Shown: positions 18,381 to 27,314, counted from the first letter of the stretch. The stretch: 64,000 nucleotides of DNA from Bradyrhizobium neotropicale (GCF_001641695.1 NZ_LSEF01000078.1:1-64000), one strand, 5' to 3'. Made by a program: numbers and translations. Notes: a model not told the origin generated them from the sequence alone.

Positions 18381-19736
18381 TCACTCGCCACTGCAAGGGC
18401 TGTCAGATGCCATCAAGGCCGAGCCTCGGGGATCGAGGTTGCGGCTTGCACAAGCGTCATCACACGGGCGCTCGAGGGCGTTTTTCCGGCTTACCATCTG
18501 GGTTCGCGCAATGACTTTGTCTTCATCCGGATCTGGCGCATTGGCGCCCTTGCGTGACAGCCAATCACTGTTACTCAATGTACACAGCGCATACGCCTTC
18601 ACTGGAAGGAGTAGAAAGATGTTGATGGGCGTGTGGAGCGCGAAGGCAAGAAAGCGAAGCTGACGAGCGCGAATTGCTGCCACGCTACAGCGAACCATGG
18701 TCATCGACGCAATCGTAAATCCTGTCCACCACGGCGCCGTGGCTGTGAGCAGCAGTTGGGTAATCGCCAAGAGTGACGAGAGGGCAAGCAGCAGTGGGCC
18801 TAGATTCTGCCCCACAACATCGAGCGTAAGATAGCGATCGAGAACGGGAAGCAGGCGCAGTCCAAGCAACGTGTCGCGGAATGTACTCCGTGCCCAGCGG
18901 AGTTGTTGCCGCAGGTACGGGGCCAAGCTATCCGGCACAACCGTTTCCGCGACCGCGTCTGGAACGTACTCCGTCCTAAACCCGGCTTTCAGCATCAGGA
19001 TCGTGAGATGACGGTCCTCGCCGAAGTCGCTTGGCTTTCCACGAAAGAACTGTGTCTCATACTGATCGAGCAGTAGATCCAGCGCCGAACGGCGGTACAT
19101 CGCACAGGGGCCGCAGCAGCACATAACGGCGCCGAACCGAGCCTGCGCGGCGCGTTCTTCGTTACATGCCAGCCAGTACTCCATATCAATCAACTGGGTC
19201 AGCCAGCTCTCCGTCCGGTTGCTGGCCGTCAACTGCCCCATGGCCGCGCCGATCGCTGGGTCTTGCATCTTGCCTGCAAGCTTTGTGACCACGTCGTTCG
19301 CCAGCTTCGTGTCAGAGTCGACGTTGAGCACGAAATCTGCGGATGAACGGCGGATCGCCGCGATCTGCGCCTTGCGCTTGCCAACGTTCTTCTGCAGCAG
19401 AATGAACTCGAATCTCGGGTCGCGCGCGAAGGCTTGATGGATGGGCGCAACATCGCCGCGGTTTGTAGAACCATCGTCAATCACGTAGACCCGCAATTCT
19501 CCCGCGTAGTCCTGGCTTGCGATGGACTGTAGGCACGCCGATAACGTCTGCGGATCCTCGTTAAAGCAGGGAATGATGACATCGACACTCGGCGGAATGT
19601 AGGAACTGGACGCATCATGAGGCGCGGACGATGGATCCGGGGACACAGCGTAAAGCGCCTGTACACTCTTATAGACCGTGGAGAGCAGCGCGTAAGAAGA
19701 CACAGCGACGATGCTGGTCGTGGCAAGAAGGTCCAT
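18381..19736 (-). CDS. nodC: NodC, chitooligosaccharide synthase
   Basis: Membrane GT2 glycosyltransferase polymerising UDP-GlcNAc. It is 451 aa with an N-terminal hydrophobic segment. Catalytic motifs are VDVIIPCFNEDP, VNVDSDTKLA, FGEDRHLT and QQLRWARS (QxxRW), followed by a C-terminal hydrophobic cluster (LLLALSSLLAITQLLL). It lies 15 nt downstream of nodB. The tail after about residue 410 is polar and variable, as usual for this family. Confidence 0.97.
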   Translation of the reverse strand: MDLLATTSIVAVSSYALLSTVYKSVQALYAVSPDPSSAPHDASSSYIPPSVDVIIPCFNEDPQTLSACLQSIASQDYAGELRVYVIDDGSTNRGDVAPIHQAFARDPRFEFILLQKNVGKRKAQIAAIRRSSADFVLNVDSDTKLANDVVTKLAGKMQDPAIGAAMGQLTASNRTESWLTQLIDMEYWLACNEERAAQARFGAVMCCCGPCAMYRRSALDLLLDQYETQFFRGKPSDFGEDRHLTILMLKAGFRTEYVPDAVAETVVPDSLAPYLRQQLRWARSTFRDTLLGLRLLPVLDRYLTLDVVGQNLGPLLLALSSLLAITQLLLTATAPWWTGFTIASMTMVRCSVAAIRARQLRFLAFALHTPINIFLLLPVKAYALCTLSNSDWLSRKGANAPDPDEDKVIARTQMVSRKNALERPCDDACASRNLDPRGSALMASDSPCSGE

Positions 19737-19751
19737 GTGATACTCGGCGTT

Positions 19752-20408
19752 TCAGTGAACTTGCGGGAGCGAACGGATTGAAAACCCTCGGTTGTGCAAT
19801 GCCGGGATAAGCTGGGACACAGCCTTGAGGGTTTGGTCTCGACAGGCATGAATGCCGCGCTCCCGCTCGTCGGGAGGACATCCATCATGTAGCAGCACAA
19901 TTGCGCCCGGCCGAACCGCAGTGAGCACCGCCTCGACAATCGATTCAGCGCCAGGACGCGACCAGTCTTTTGGATCTACCGACCAGTGCATGGCGGCCAG
20001 TCCAGCATTAGCCGACGCGGCAAGCGCTTCATCGGTCCAAATCCCATAGGGCGCGCGCACGTGCCGCAGTGAGGCGAGCGGACAAGCCGTCTTGATGGCT
20101 GCGCTCGCCGTCAGGATTTCATCTTGTACTTCGACGGGATCGCATCTGGAGAACTCCCGATGGGTCATGGTGTGGTTTCCGACACCATGCCCTTCGGTGA
20201 TCATTCGCCGGATCAGTTTCGGATGATCCACTGCGTACGCGCCGATGACGAAGAACGTCGCTGGAACTCGATGATCTGCCAGGACGTCCAGAATATCCGG
20301 CGTGCAAAATGGATCTGGGCCGTCGTCAAACGTGAGGTAAACGTTGCGATCGGCATTGCCGCTCGCGTACTCGCTACGCACTTCCGAAAAGCGATAGAAA
20401 TGTGTCAT
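19752..20408 (-). CDS. nodB: NodB, chitooligosaccharide N-deacetylase
   Basis: Removes the acetyl group from the non-reducing terminal GlcNAc. It is a 218-aa polysaccharide deacetylase (NodB homology, CE4) with motif 1 LTFDDGPDP, motif 2 GNHTMTH (metal-binding His-x3-His) and motif 3 RAPYGIW. The ATG at 20408 overlaps the nodA stop in an ATGA arrangement, so the longer frame upstream is not used. Confidence 0.97.
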   Translation of the reverse strand: MTHFYRFSEVRSEYASGNADRNVYLTFDDGPDPFCTPDILDVLADHRVPATFFVIGAYAVDHPKLIRRMITEGHGVGNHTMTHREFSRCDPVEVQDEILTASAAIKTACPLASLRHVRAPYGIWTDEALAASANAGLAAMHWSVDPKDWSRPGAESIVEAVLTAVRPGAIVLLHDGCPPDERERGIHACRDQTLKAVSQLIPALHNRGFSIRSLPQVH

Positions 20409-21007
20409 AGCTCTGGCCCATTGCGAGCAATTGTCGTACCCGCGGGCCAATCGCCCATCGACTGTGCAATCGGCAAGACTACGACCAGTACGTCCTCATC
20501 CCGCGTCGCGGGCACGTTGAGATAGATATCCGGTTGGGTGGACCGCACGCGCATGCCCGTGAAAACCGTCGCGAAACCGTGCCGGCCGATCCTTTCGACG
20601 TGCTTCTGCATTGCAGGCCGAACCCCACCGAATCCGAAAGGTACGCCAAGCTCCTGCAGGGTCGGATACATGAAGTGGATCGCGCCGTGATAGGTGACTC
20701 CCCGCCCTTCAAGATCTCGCCGCACCGCGTACAATCCGATTTCGGCGACCAGTACGTCGACGGTCCCAACCTTGATGAAGCGGCGCAGTACGCCGGCATG
20801 GCCCGCTATACCCTGAGAGTCGTACGCGATGACGCGCAGCTCGGGCCTTGCACCGGCCCAGCTCCGGCCGCCCTCGAACGGCTTTGCATTGAACTCACCA
20901 TTGGCTCCGTACGCCTTTCGGAAAAACTCGGACAGTTCGATGTGGTCTGCGAGCTCGAGCTCGCTTTCCCAGCATAGCCTCCAGCGCATTTCAGAGCGCA
21001 TGGACAT
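20405..21007 (-). CDS. nodA: NodA, Nod-factor N-acyltransferase
   Basis: Transfers the fatty acyl chain to the deacetylated oligosaccharide. It is 200 aa, slightly short of the usual 196-210. Diagnostic NodA blocks include FNAKPFEGGRSWAGARPE, LRRFIKVG, LQELGVPFGFGGVR and the C terminus WPAGTTIARNGPEL. It is the first recognisable gene after the nod box but lies about 825 bp from it. Confidence 0.97.
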   Translation of the reverse strand: MSMRSEMRWRLCWESELELADHIELSEFFRKAYGANGEFNAKPFEGGRSWAGARPELRVIAYDSQGIAGHAGVLRRFIKVGTVDVLVAEIGLYAVRRDLEGRGVTYHGAIHFMYPTLQELGVPFGFGGVRPAMQKHVERIGRHGFATVFTGMRVRSTQPDIYLNVPATRDEDVLVVVLPIAQSMGDWPAGTTIARNGPEL

Positions 21008-21831
21008 CTCTCCTCTTCCTCGTCCTACCGGGACACAACACGCGTTTCGATCGATATTGCCGTCTATCTACGTCCGATCGTCTCTTCGCGATCGCGGATG
21101 CTGGCCCATCGTGCAATTGGTCCCTCGCGCCTCCGGCTTCGCGAACGAACCTGTCTCAACGATCCCCACTTGCTGGCGGCCGCCATAACCGTTGGCGCCG
21201 GGAAGCTCGATCGAAGCCAAATTGCAGTGAGCGTCGTCACCGCCGCGCGTCCGATCATCTCCAGCTTTCGTAATCGCATCGGCCCCAGCCGACGCTCCGC
21301 GTGGCCTCACCTGGCCCCGCTTCGAGCAAGCTCTCGCACGTTCGGACCGTCGTCCCCCCGCACAGCGAGCTACACTGCTTGCGATGGCGACATGGAGCTT
21401 TTCAAACGGCGGCTTGCTTCGCGAGGACGCATCGCGGCACTTAGGACTGCATCGGTGGAGCGCGCCGCCAGCCACACTGAACGCGACCCTCGCAGTCACG
21501 GAGACCCCTGCGCCCGTCACCAGCTGATCTGCGCGCCGGAACGTCTGACAGGAGAGCCCAAGCGTTCGCTGAGCCGAAATGGCCCTGCCGAATGCAGCGA
21601 CCCAACCCTCGCGTTCGTCACCTGAACGTCGTCGACCACACTGGCCACAGTTGGAGTGGCGGAGATGCCTCCAAATGCGATTACGGGCTTGCGCCAACCT
21701 CGCCACGGCGGCCGGCGTCACCGCAGGCGAAAGTTCATAACCAATCTTTATGAACTGCTGTGCCAAGTGCGCTTCTCCAAAACCTACAAACTCTCAAAAT
21801 CACGTACGATTTCCCTACGTCACGTCGCGGG
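21008..21831. other. Long nodA leader (nodY/nodK position), no recognised gene
   Basis: About 820 bp between the nod box and nodA, where other Bradyrhizobium strains carry nodY or nodK. A minus-strand frame at 21068-21766 (232 codons) starts 66 bp from the nod box and is open, but its product changes to Arg/Ser-rich low-complexity sequence and I do not recognise it. A short upstream part (residues 1 to about 45) looks the most protein-like. It may be a decayed nodK-type gene. Confidence 0.45.
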
Positions 21832-21878
21832 GATTGGTACAATCGATTGTTTGGATTAAATGCATCTGGCCTATGGAT
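21832..21878 (-). promoter_or_regulatory. nod box (NodD operator/promoter) for nodABC operon
   Basis: Read on the minus strand this 47-bp element starts ATCCAT, has GATG after six bases, and ends ATCCAAACAATCGATTG then TACCAATC. It matches the nod box consensus nearly throughout. It points at the nodA operon and starts 12 bp from the nodD ATG, the classic divergent arrangement. Confidence 0.95.
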
Positions 21879-21889
21879 AGGTGACGGAC

Positions 21890-22834
21890 ATGGGTTTTAG
21901 AGGCCTTGATCTCAATCTCCTCGTCGCGCTCGATGCTTTGATGACCGAGCGCAACCTCACGGCAGCGGCGCGCAGCATAAATTTGAGCCAACCGGCGATG
22001 AGCGCAGCCGTTGCGCGGTTGCGTTCCTACTTTCGCGACGAGCTCTTTACGATGAGAGGACGTGAGCTCGTCCCTACGCTTCGCGCAGAGGCGCTCGCCG
22101 CTCCGGCCCGCGAAGCCCTGCTTCACATCCAGCTCTCCATCGCTTCCCGGGAGGCCTTCGACCCGGCGCAATCCGACCGCTGCTTCAAGATCGGCGTCTC
22201 CGACTACGCGACGCTCGTGTTTCTTCGGAGCGTCATAGAGCGCGTTGCGCGAGACGCTCCAGCCGTCAGCTTCGAACTTATGGGTCTCACGGACTATCCG
22301 GATCAGGCTCTTCAGCGTGGCGAGATCGATTTTCTCATCCTGCCCGAGCTTTACATGACAGGCGGCCATCCAAAGGCGAGGCTTTACGAAGAGACGTTCG
22401 TCTGCGTTGGTTGTCGCGCGAACAAGCAGCTATCGCGGCAGTTGACGTTCGAGAGGTACATGTCAATGGGGCACGTTGCGGTCCAATTTGGTCGCACGCG
22501 AATCCCCTCCATAGAGGAATGGTTTCTGCTCGATCACGGCCTCAAGAGGCGGCTCGAAGTCATCGTCCAAGGCTTCAGCATGGTCCCACCCTTACTCTTG
22601 GATACTGACAGAATTGCCACGATGCCCCTGACATTGGCCAAGCATTTCGCGAAAACGATGCCCCTTCGGCTCATCAAACTTCCACTGCCGCTGTCCGGCT
22701 TCACCGAAGCCGTCCAATGGCCGGCGCTTCACAATACCGATCCAGCAAGCATCTGGATGCGACAGTTGTTGCTCGAGCAGGCAGCTCGCATGTCTCCTCA
22801 ACGCGAGAACAGCCGAGCTCGCAGGCGCAACTGA
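21890..22834 (+). CDS. nodD: NodD, LysR-family flavonoid-responsive activator
   Basis: Binds nod boxes and activates nod genes with plant flavonoids. It is 314 aa from the ATG at 21890; a GTG three codons earlier is possible. The N-terminal winged helix LLVALDALMTERNLTAAARS with NLSQPAMSAA is the NodD signature, followed by a LysR effector domain. It is divergent from nodABC across the nod box. It is the only nodD in the window, whereas many Bradyrhizobium strains carry nodD1 and nodD2 side by side. Confidence 0.96.
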   Translation: MGFRGLDLNLLVALDALMTERNLTAAARSINLSQPAMSAAVARLRSYFRDELFTMRGRELVPTLRAEALAAPAREALLHIQLSIASREAFDPAQSDRCFKIGVSDYATLVFLRSVIERVARDAPAVSFELMGLTDYPDQALQRGEIDFLILPELYMTGGHPKARLYEETFVCVGCRANKQLSRQLTFERYMSMGHVAVQFGRTRIPSIEEWFLLDHGLKRRLEVIVQGFSMVPPLLLDTDRIATMPLTLAKHFAKTMPLRLIKLPLPLSGFTEAVQWPALHNTDPASIWMRQLLLEQAARMSPQRENSRARRRN

Positions 22835-22839
22835 TCTGC

Positions 22840-23418
22840 CTGGTGCGCCTCTCGTCCGCTCCTCCCAAGCCTTGCGGTGCTCATCCACTCGCGCGCAGGA
22901 CATACTGCGCGGTCGCGATCGCTGGCACGACGCGCTCCACGTCGCTGCCAACATCCGCGTCACTTGTTGTCGTCGTCAGTGCGGTTACGCGGCCGGCTCT
23001 GGGGACAATTGTCGGGCCGCGTCATTGCATCTAGTCGCTCAGGCAGTTCGTCCACGCTGACATTTGCTTCGGAATTCATTGCGATATCGCGCAACCGATC
23101 CCGAAGAACCGTTGCGCGCGTCACTTGACGCTCTGCTCGCTCCAACTGCTCGTTGAGCAGGGCAGGAAGTGAGGTCTTTCCCTCCACCGCCTGTCGAATC
23201 TCCTGAAGAGAGAATCCAAGCTCGCGAAGCGCCAGAATGTGACACACCCTTCTGACGCTTTCCCGGTCGTACATCCGGTGACCACCGTCTGTCCGCTGCG
23301 AGGCAGCGAGCAGCCCCGTTTCCTCATAGTGACGCAGCGTACGAACGGTTACGCCCGTCGCCTCTGCAAGTTCACCGATGCGTCTCCATCGACGCCTGAG
23401 TGTTGTTGGTCTGGTCAT
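22840..23418 (-). pseudogene. nolA: NolA, MerR-family nodulation regulator, C-terminally truncated
   Basis: The intact frame 22960-23418 encodes 152 aa with the NolA/MerR helix-turn-helix RIGELAEATGVTVRTLRHYE, GHRMYDRESV, and LRELGFSLQEIRQAVEG. It then has the NolA-like LLNEQLERAERQVTRATVLR coiled helix and SVDELPERLDAM. Known NolA is about 235 aa. After a stop at 22960 the sequence down to about 22840 retains scattered resemblance in shifted frames, so the C-terminal domain has been lost by frameshift. The DNA-binding half may still function, comparable in effect to the shorter NolA products known in B. diazoefficiens. It is convergent with nodD. Confidence 0.8.
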
Positions 23419-23425
23419 GTGTACC

Positions 23426-23456
23426 GAGCTACAACCTGACGCCGCGTAAGGTTCAA
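23426..23456 (-). promoter_or_regulatory. MerR/NolA-type promoter B, in front of nolA
   Basis: On the minus strand TTGAAC (23456-23451) is followed by a 19-bp spacer holding the dyad ACCTTACGC-G-GCGTCAGGT and then TAGCTC (23431-23426). The -10 ends only 8 bp before the nolA ATG (23418), so the transcript would be leaderless or nearly so. This is the expected autoregulatory site of a MerR protein. Confidence 0.8.
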
Positions 23457-23628
23457 GCGATTTTGATGATGTAGTGATCTTGTGACGACCTTTTCGTAGC
23501 GCAAGGCCTACCTGATCTCGTCATCGAGTTGACCTGCGCGCGCCGGGCGCACACCGAAAGATGCACCCAACGGCCCGCCGCGTGAGATTTTATCGGCTGA
23601 CGTTGCCGGGCGTGTGGACGGCGTTCAA

Positions 23629-23877
23629 CTAGGCAGCGATGGCTGCCATCAATTTTCTCAGGACGTCCACTTCAGCCTGCCCCGCGCGCCGCAGAATGAG
23701 CTTGGCGATTTCTGCTCGATTGGCAGGGGTTCGCATGCTTTGCGGCAGCGCGCTGATTGCGTCATCAAAAATCTTGCCCAATGCAGAAAGATCTTCTGGA
23801 TCATAAACACCACTGATTACCCGCAGCACTTGCGCCACCCTCCTGTCACACTTCGCGAAGGGTTCGGCACCTTGCAA
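23629..23877 (-). CDS. Small hypothetical protein
   Basis: An 82-aa, all-helical-looking soluble protein with VAQVLRVISGVYDPEDLSAL, then RTPANRAEIAKLIL and a C-terminal LRKLMAAIAA. The amino acid composition and codon pattern look coding. It resembles small unassigned proteins frequent in Bradyrhizobium. No family function is known and no operon partner is close. Confidence 0.5.
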   Translation of the reverse strand: MQGAEPFAKCDRRVAQVLRVISGVYDPEDLSALGKIFDDAISALPQSMRTPANRAEIAKLILRRAGQAEVDVLRKLMAAIAA

Positions 23878-24409
23878 GCGGTTTTGTCCGTGTTAGGGCA
23901 AAAAAGAGACTGACCAACGGCGTACAGGTCATCATACAGAATCCTTCGGTGCTGGAATCGACGCGGCGCAACACGACGACGCGTGACGTCTGCGATCGGC
24001 GAAAGCACCTGCTCCATCTTTCTCAACATACCGAGTTGGCAACGTCTCCGCCGAGGAAGTGGGCGACTGATCGGCCTCAAAACTCACTCCTCGCTACTGA
24101 GAGCGCCAGTGTGCACGCCTTTGTCCTCGGAACGTCCGCCTCATTCCGCCGGTCAGACTCACCTTCATTAGCAGCGCGTATATGGCTTACATGGAGGGCG
24201 ACAACACCTTTCGACAAAGGCGCTCATTTTCAGGACTCCCAGCTGCGAGTGCTCGGTTTGATCATGCGCGCCGTACCCGAAATGATGCGGGGGTGCCGCT
24301 ATCTCTCCGACGGCGTTCGAACTTTCCGACATGTAACGCTGTCACCCCCAAAACACCTCTTCGCGCTTGCGCCGGACGAAGCGCATCCGGGCCGAGTGGC
24401 TGTCAGAAA
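23878..24409. other. Gene-poor stretch
   Basis: About 530 bp between a small hypothetical gene and the beta-lyase remnant. Several short frames overlap on both strands, none with a recognisable domain or ribosome binding site. Confidence 0.45.
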
Positions 24410-25640
24410 TCAATTGATGAGCTCTTCTTCTCGTCGCTCGACTGCTCCGCCGGTCCCGGCGTCGTATGCTGCCTGCAGCGCCTGATGCAGGTCCGAGATC
24501 AAGTCGCCCACCCGTTCCAAACCCGCATGAATGCGAATCAGCGGCCCCGGGAGCACGAGCGACGGACGGTTCCGTTCGCTTCGGTGGATCAACCAGCAGA
24601 GCGAGGCTGTCATATCCGCCCCAAGACAGGCCGATGCCAAAGAGGCGTAAGCTATCGAACAAGACCGAGAGCTGGCGCCGGGATATCGGCTTGAGAACGA
24701 TTCCGAAGAGCCCGCTGGCGCCGGAAAAGTCTCTCTTCCAAAGCCCATGACCGGGATCGTTTGGAAGAGCCGGGTGCAAGACTTTATTGACAGCCGGATG
24801 CACTTGGAGGCTCTGTGCGAGCTTCAGTCCATTCTCCCAATGCCGCTCCATGCGGACAGCTAGACTACGCAGGGCACGCAACGCGAGATAAATATCGTCT
24901 GGCGCAGCAAGCTCGCCGAATTGATGCGCACTCGATTCGATCAACGGCCATGCGGCTTCGTTCGCGGTCGCAACCCCTAAGAAGGCGTCGGAATGACCCA
25001 CGATGTATTTCGTTGCAGCATGGATGGAAATGTCAACGCCGTGCTCAAACGGCCTGAAATACAGAGGGGTTGCCCAGGTATTATCCATGATCACAAGCGC
25101 ATTTGCCCGATGGGAAATTGCGGCAAGTGCGGGCACGTCCGGAACCTCGAAAGTGAAGGACGAGGGTGACTCCAGATAGACGGCCCTGGTCTTCGCGTTC
25201 ATCTTGGCCGACAGATCCGATGGCTCAGTCGGAGAGAAATATTGGACTTCGATCTGCAGTTTGGTGAGGACCTCATCGGCAAACGACCGGACGGGCGTAT
25301 AGACGCCATCGCTGATCAGTACACGGTCGCCAGCCTTTAAACAGCCAAGCAGCGCGTGGGTGCACGCAGACTGCCCCGATGGGAAGAGAATTGAGCGATA
25401 GCCGCCCTCCAACTTGCAGATGGCGGCTTCAAGCGCCCGCGACAACGGCGAGCCGAAGCGCCCGTAGCTCGGATAATCTTTGTTTTGCTTCTCCCAATCT
25501 TCCAGGGTCTCGGCCAGAATGGTTGACCCTCGGTAGACCGGCACGTTCACCATGCCAGCATGTTCAGCCGGCGTACGGCCGAGATGGCAAAGCAGGGTCT
25601 CAATGGCAGGCATATCTCTGTCATCCCTCAGACGCTTCAT
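24410..25640 (-). pseudogene. Cystathionine beta-lyase / Cys-Met metabolism PLP enzyme, frameshifted near the C terminus
   Basis: A PLP-dependent enzyme of the Cys/Met metabolism family. The start at 25640 has GGAGAG upstream. YGRFGSPLSRALE, FPSGQSACTHALLG and the PLP-lysine motif HAATKYIVGHSD are present. The substrate-binding block GGYDSLALLVDPP is reached in frame. The expected ending (PGPLIRIHAGLERVGDLISD, stop at 24410) lies in another frame, so one indel has occurred at about 24560-24590; as sequenced the read-through frame ends at 24342 with an unrelated tail. Only about 55 residues are affected. Cystathionine beta-lyase is the known target of rhizobitoxine, but no rtx genes are in the window. 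Confidence 0.75.
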
Positions 25641-25699
25641 GGCAGCCCGCTCTCCGTCCCTTGTGCTCTGACAAACGGCCTGCTCACCGCATCTGAGCA

Positions 25700-26049
25700 C
25701 TCCGACCGAATCGCTTCTGCAAAAATGGCGCCACTCCCGATGCGGCTCTTCAATGACGCTTTAGCGCAGAGTGATCTCTGAAAGCGGCTGAGGTCCGTCT
25801 GGAGGTGTTCAAATATTAGCGCGCAGCAACAGATCCGCCCTCAACGTTGGCGCTTCACCAAAACGCGCACTCAAGCTAACAGTGATGGTCTACTGCCCAT
25901 CCTTCAGCTTGAGAACTCGATTCTCCACACAGGGCCGTTGGCAGGCACGATTTTCCCTCTCGGTCCTTTTGAGACTACATTGTTGTCGTTTGTCGCAATC
26001 ACTTCGCATTGTGCCGAGTACGACATCGCCCGGACGACACGGAAAGAGC
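25700..26049. other. Intergenic stretch
   Basis: About 350 bp. A minus-strand frame spanning 25904-26491 is open but has no recognisable features and is crossed by the plus-strand MerR-type promoter E. No gene is called. Confidence 0.4.
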
Positions 26050-26080
26050 TTGATCCGAACGTCGCGTCAGGTTGTACACT
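26050..26080 (+). promoter_or_regulatory. MerR/NolA-type promoter E, 19-bp spacer
   Basis: TTGATC (26050-26055), a 19-bp spacer, and TACACT (26075-26080). The spacer shares GCGTCAGGTTG with the nolA promoter spacer. It points rightward to a short frame starting ATG at 26111. Confidence 0.65.
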
Positions 26081-26110
26081 GCTTGAATTGAGGGGCGCCG
26101 AGCCCCAGAA

Positions 26111-26380
26111 ATGCGTGCTAAGATGACGACGAATAGCGCCTATGTCTGTCCAGTGGCTGCCCGCTGCATGTTCGATAAGTTCTCGAAACTTCCGATCCGG
26201 CAACAGCTTTTCAACCTGCTGACGTGGGCGAGCCGCTGCTGCGTGGGTGAGCACAAGCGGCAGAGGCTTGAAGGACATTCTTTCGCATCGCGGTCGCCAG
26301 CCAATGTCGAATTTCCCCCTGACAATCTTGTTTCGACGGCTTGCACGTGCCTCTTCGGCTCGACGGCGGCAATTCGCTAG
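26111..26380 (+). CDS. Putative small protein downstream of promoter E
   Basis: An 89-codon frame starting about 30 bp after the promoter E -10. The product is Cys- and Arg-rich (CCVGEHKRQR) with no recognised family, and a minus-strand frame overlaps it completely. It is called only because the promoter points at it. Confidence 0.25.
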   Translation: MRAKMTTNSAYVCPVAARCMFDKFSKLPIRQQLFNLLTWASRCCVGEHKRQRLEGHSFASRSPANVEFPPDNLVSTACTCLFGSTAAIR

Positions 26381-26653
26381 CGTATCGCGAGCCGCGGCTT
26401 CAACGTCTTGCGGCCGAAACGACGCGCACATCGGATCAAACCGCTGTCGCAGTACCGGCGGGAAGAGAGCGAACTCGGAGCTCCGCTCCACGTCGTATTC
26501 ACGCCCGAGCTAGGGCCGCTCTTCAAAACCAATAAATCGGCGAGCCCCCCTTGTCCATGCAACTAACCTACCGAGACACGGTCGATCGCGCGGCCTTGCT
26601 CTAGAAATTCAAGAGCCAAAGGCGCAACAGAACAGATTTGCGGAGAACTACAA

Positions 26654-26875
26654 ATGGTGAAATGGATCTTTAGGACACGCGCGGGAAAGGCTCAGATCGT
26701 CCCAACCCCGAAGGGCTTCGCAATCGTGTTTGCTGGTGAGACGTTGGACTACCGCAATTCACCGGCAGCGGCGGCGGAGGCTCTGGCCAATGGAGCTTGT
26801 TACTGGCCCTCGGCCGGCGATCCATCCAAGATGGGATTTCCCGAAGGCATCGGCGGATGGCAGCGGGTCTCGTGA
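26654..26875 (+). CDS. Small hypothetical protein
   Basis: A 73-aa soluble protein, MVKWIFRTRAGKAQIVPTP at the N terminus, with FAIVFAGETLDYRNSP and ending GGWQRVS. Composition and a GGAG upstream of the ATG support coding. The family is not recognised; it stands alone. Confidence 0.5.
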   Translation: MVKWIFRTRAGKAQIVPTPKGFAIVFAGETLDYRNSPAAAAEALANGACYWPSAGDPSKMGFPEGIGGWQRVS

Positions 26876-27134
26876 CCTTCCGAAGGGCGCCATAGCATTC
26901 GACTAGGTCGGTTTGCGATGCCCGTTCCTTGCGTTCTTGGCGACGATGAGACCAGGTACGAGATGCCGTCGTAAGCTCGTCGCGGCCGCCAGGGACACGG
27001 CACGTCCCTTCCCCGCCAATCCGTCGACAGGTGTCGTACGCTCGTGCCGACGACGGCTATGCGCTTCTGCACCATCGGCCAAAAGTCGAGAGCTCCGCAA
27101 GCCGGTCGTCTCCGGTTATCAATCCACTAACCCA

Positions 27135-27314
27135 CTAGAATGCGCGTCGCTTGGGCATTTGAATTGGGCGCCCCATCGATCGGGCGCGAGGCTCTCCGGA
27201 AGACGGCTCAAAACCATAGCGGTCACGTCGCTTCTGAAAACGCCATGCGCGCATGACGCACGTCCCTCCAACGCTCAGGAAGCAAATCGGAAGTAGAATC
27301 AGGAATAGGGCCAT
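27135..27314 (-). CDS. Putative small single-span membrane protein
   Basis: A 59-aa frame from the ATG at 27314. It starts with one hydrophobic helix (MALFLILLPICFLSVGG) and is followed by a strongly basic tail (RAWRFQKRRDRYGF), consistent with an N-in membrane peptide. MerR-type promoter D (27408-27438) points at it, with about a 90-nt leader. Function unknown. Confidence 0.35.
   Translation of the reverse strand: MALFLILLPICFLSVGGTCVMRAWRFQKRRDRYGFEPSSGEPRARSMGRPIQMPKRRAF

Noticed and set aside
21098..21625. 175-codon plus-strand frame in the nodA leader
   Set aside because: Low-complexity, no ribosome binding site, and opposite in direction to the nod transcript.
25904..26491. 195-codon minus-strand frame
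   Set aside because: No family features or ribosome binding site; it crosses a MerR-type promoter and other frames. Left uncalled.
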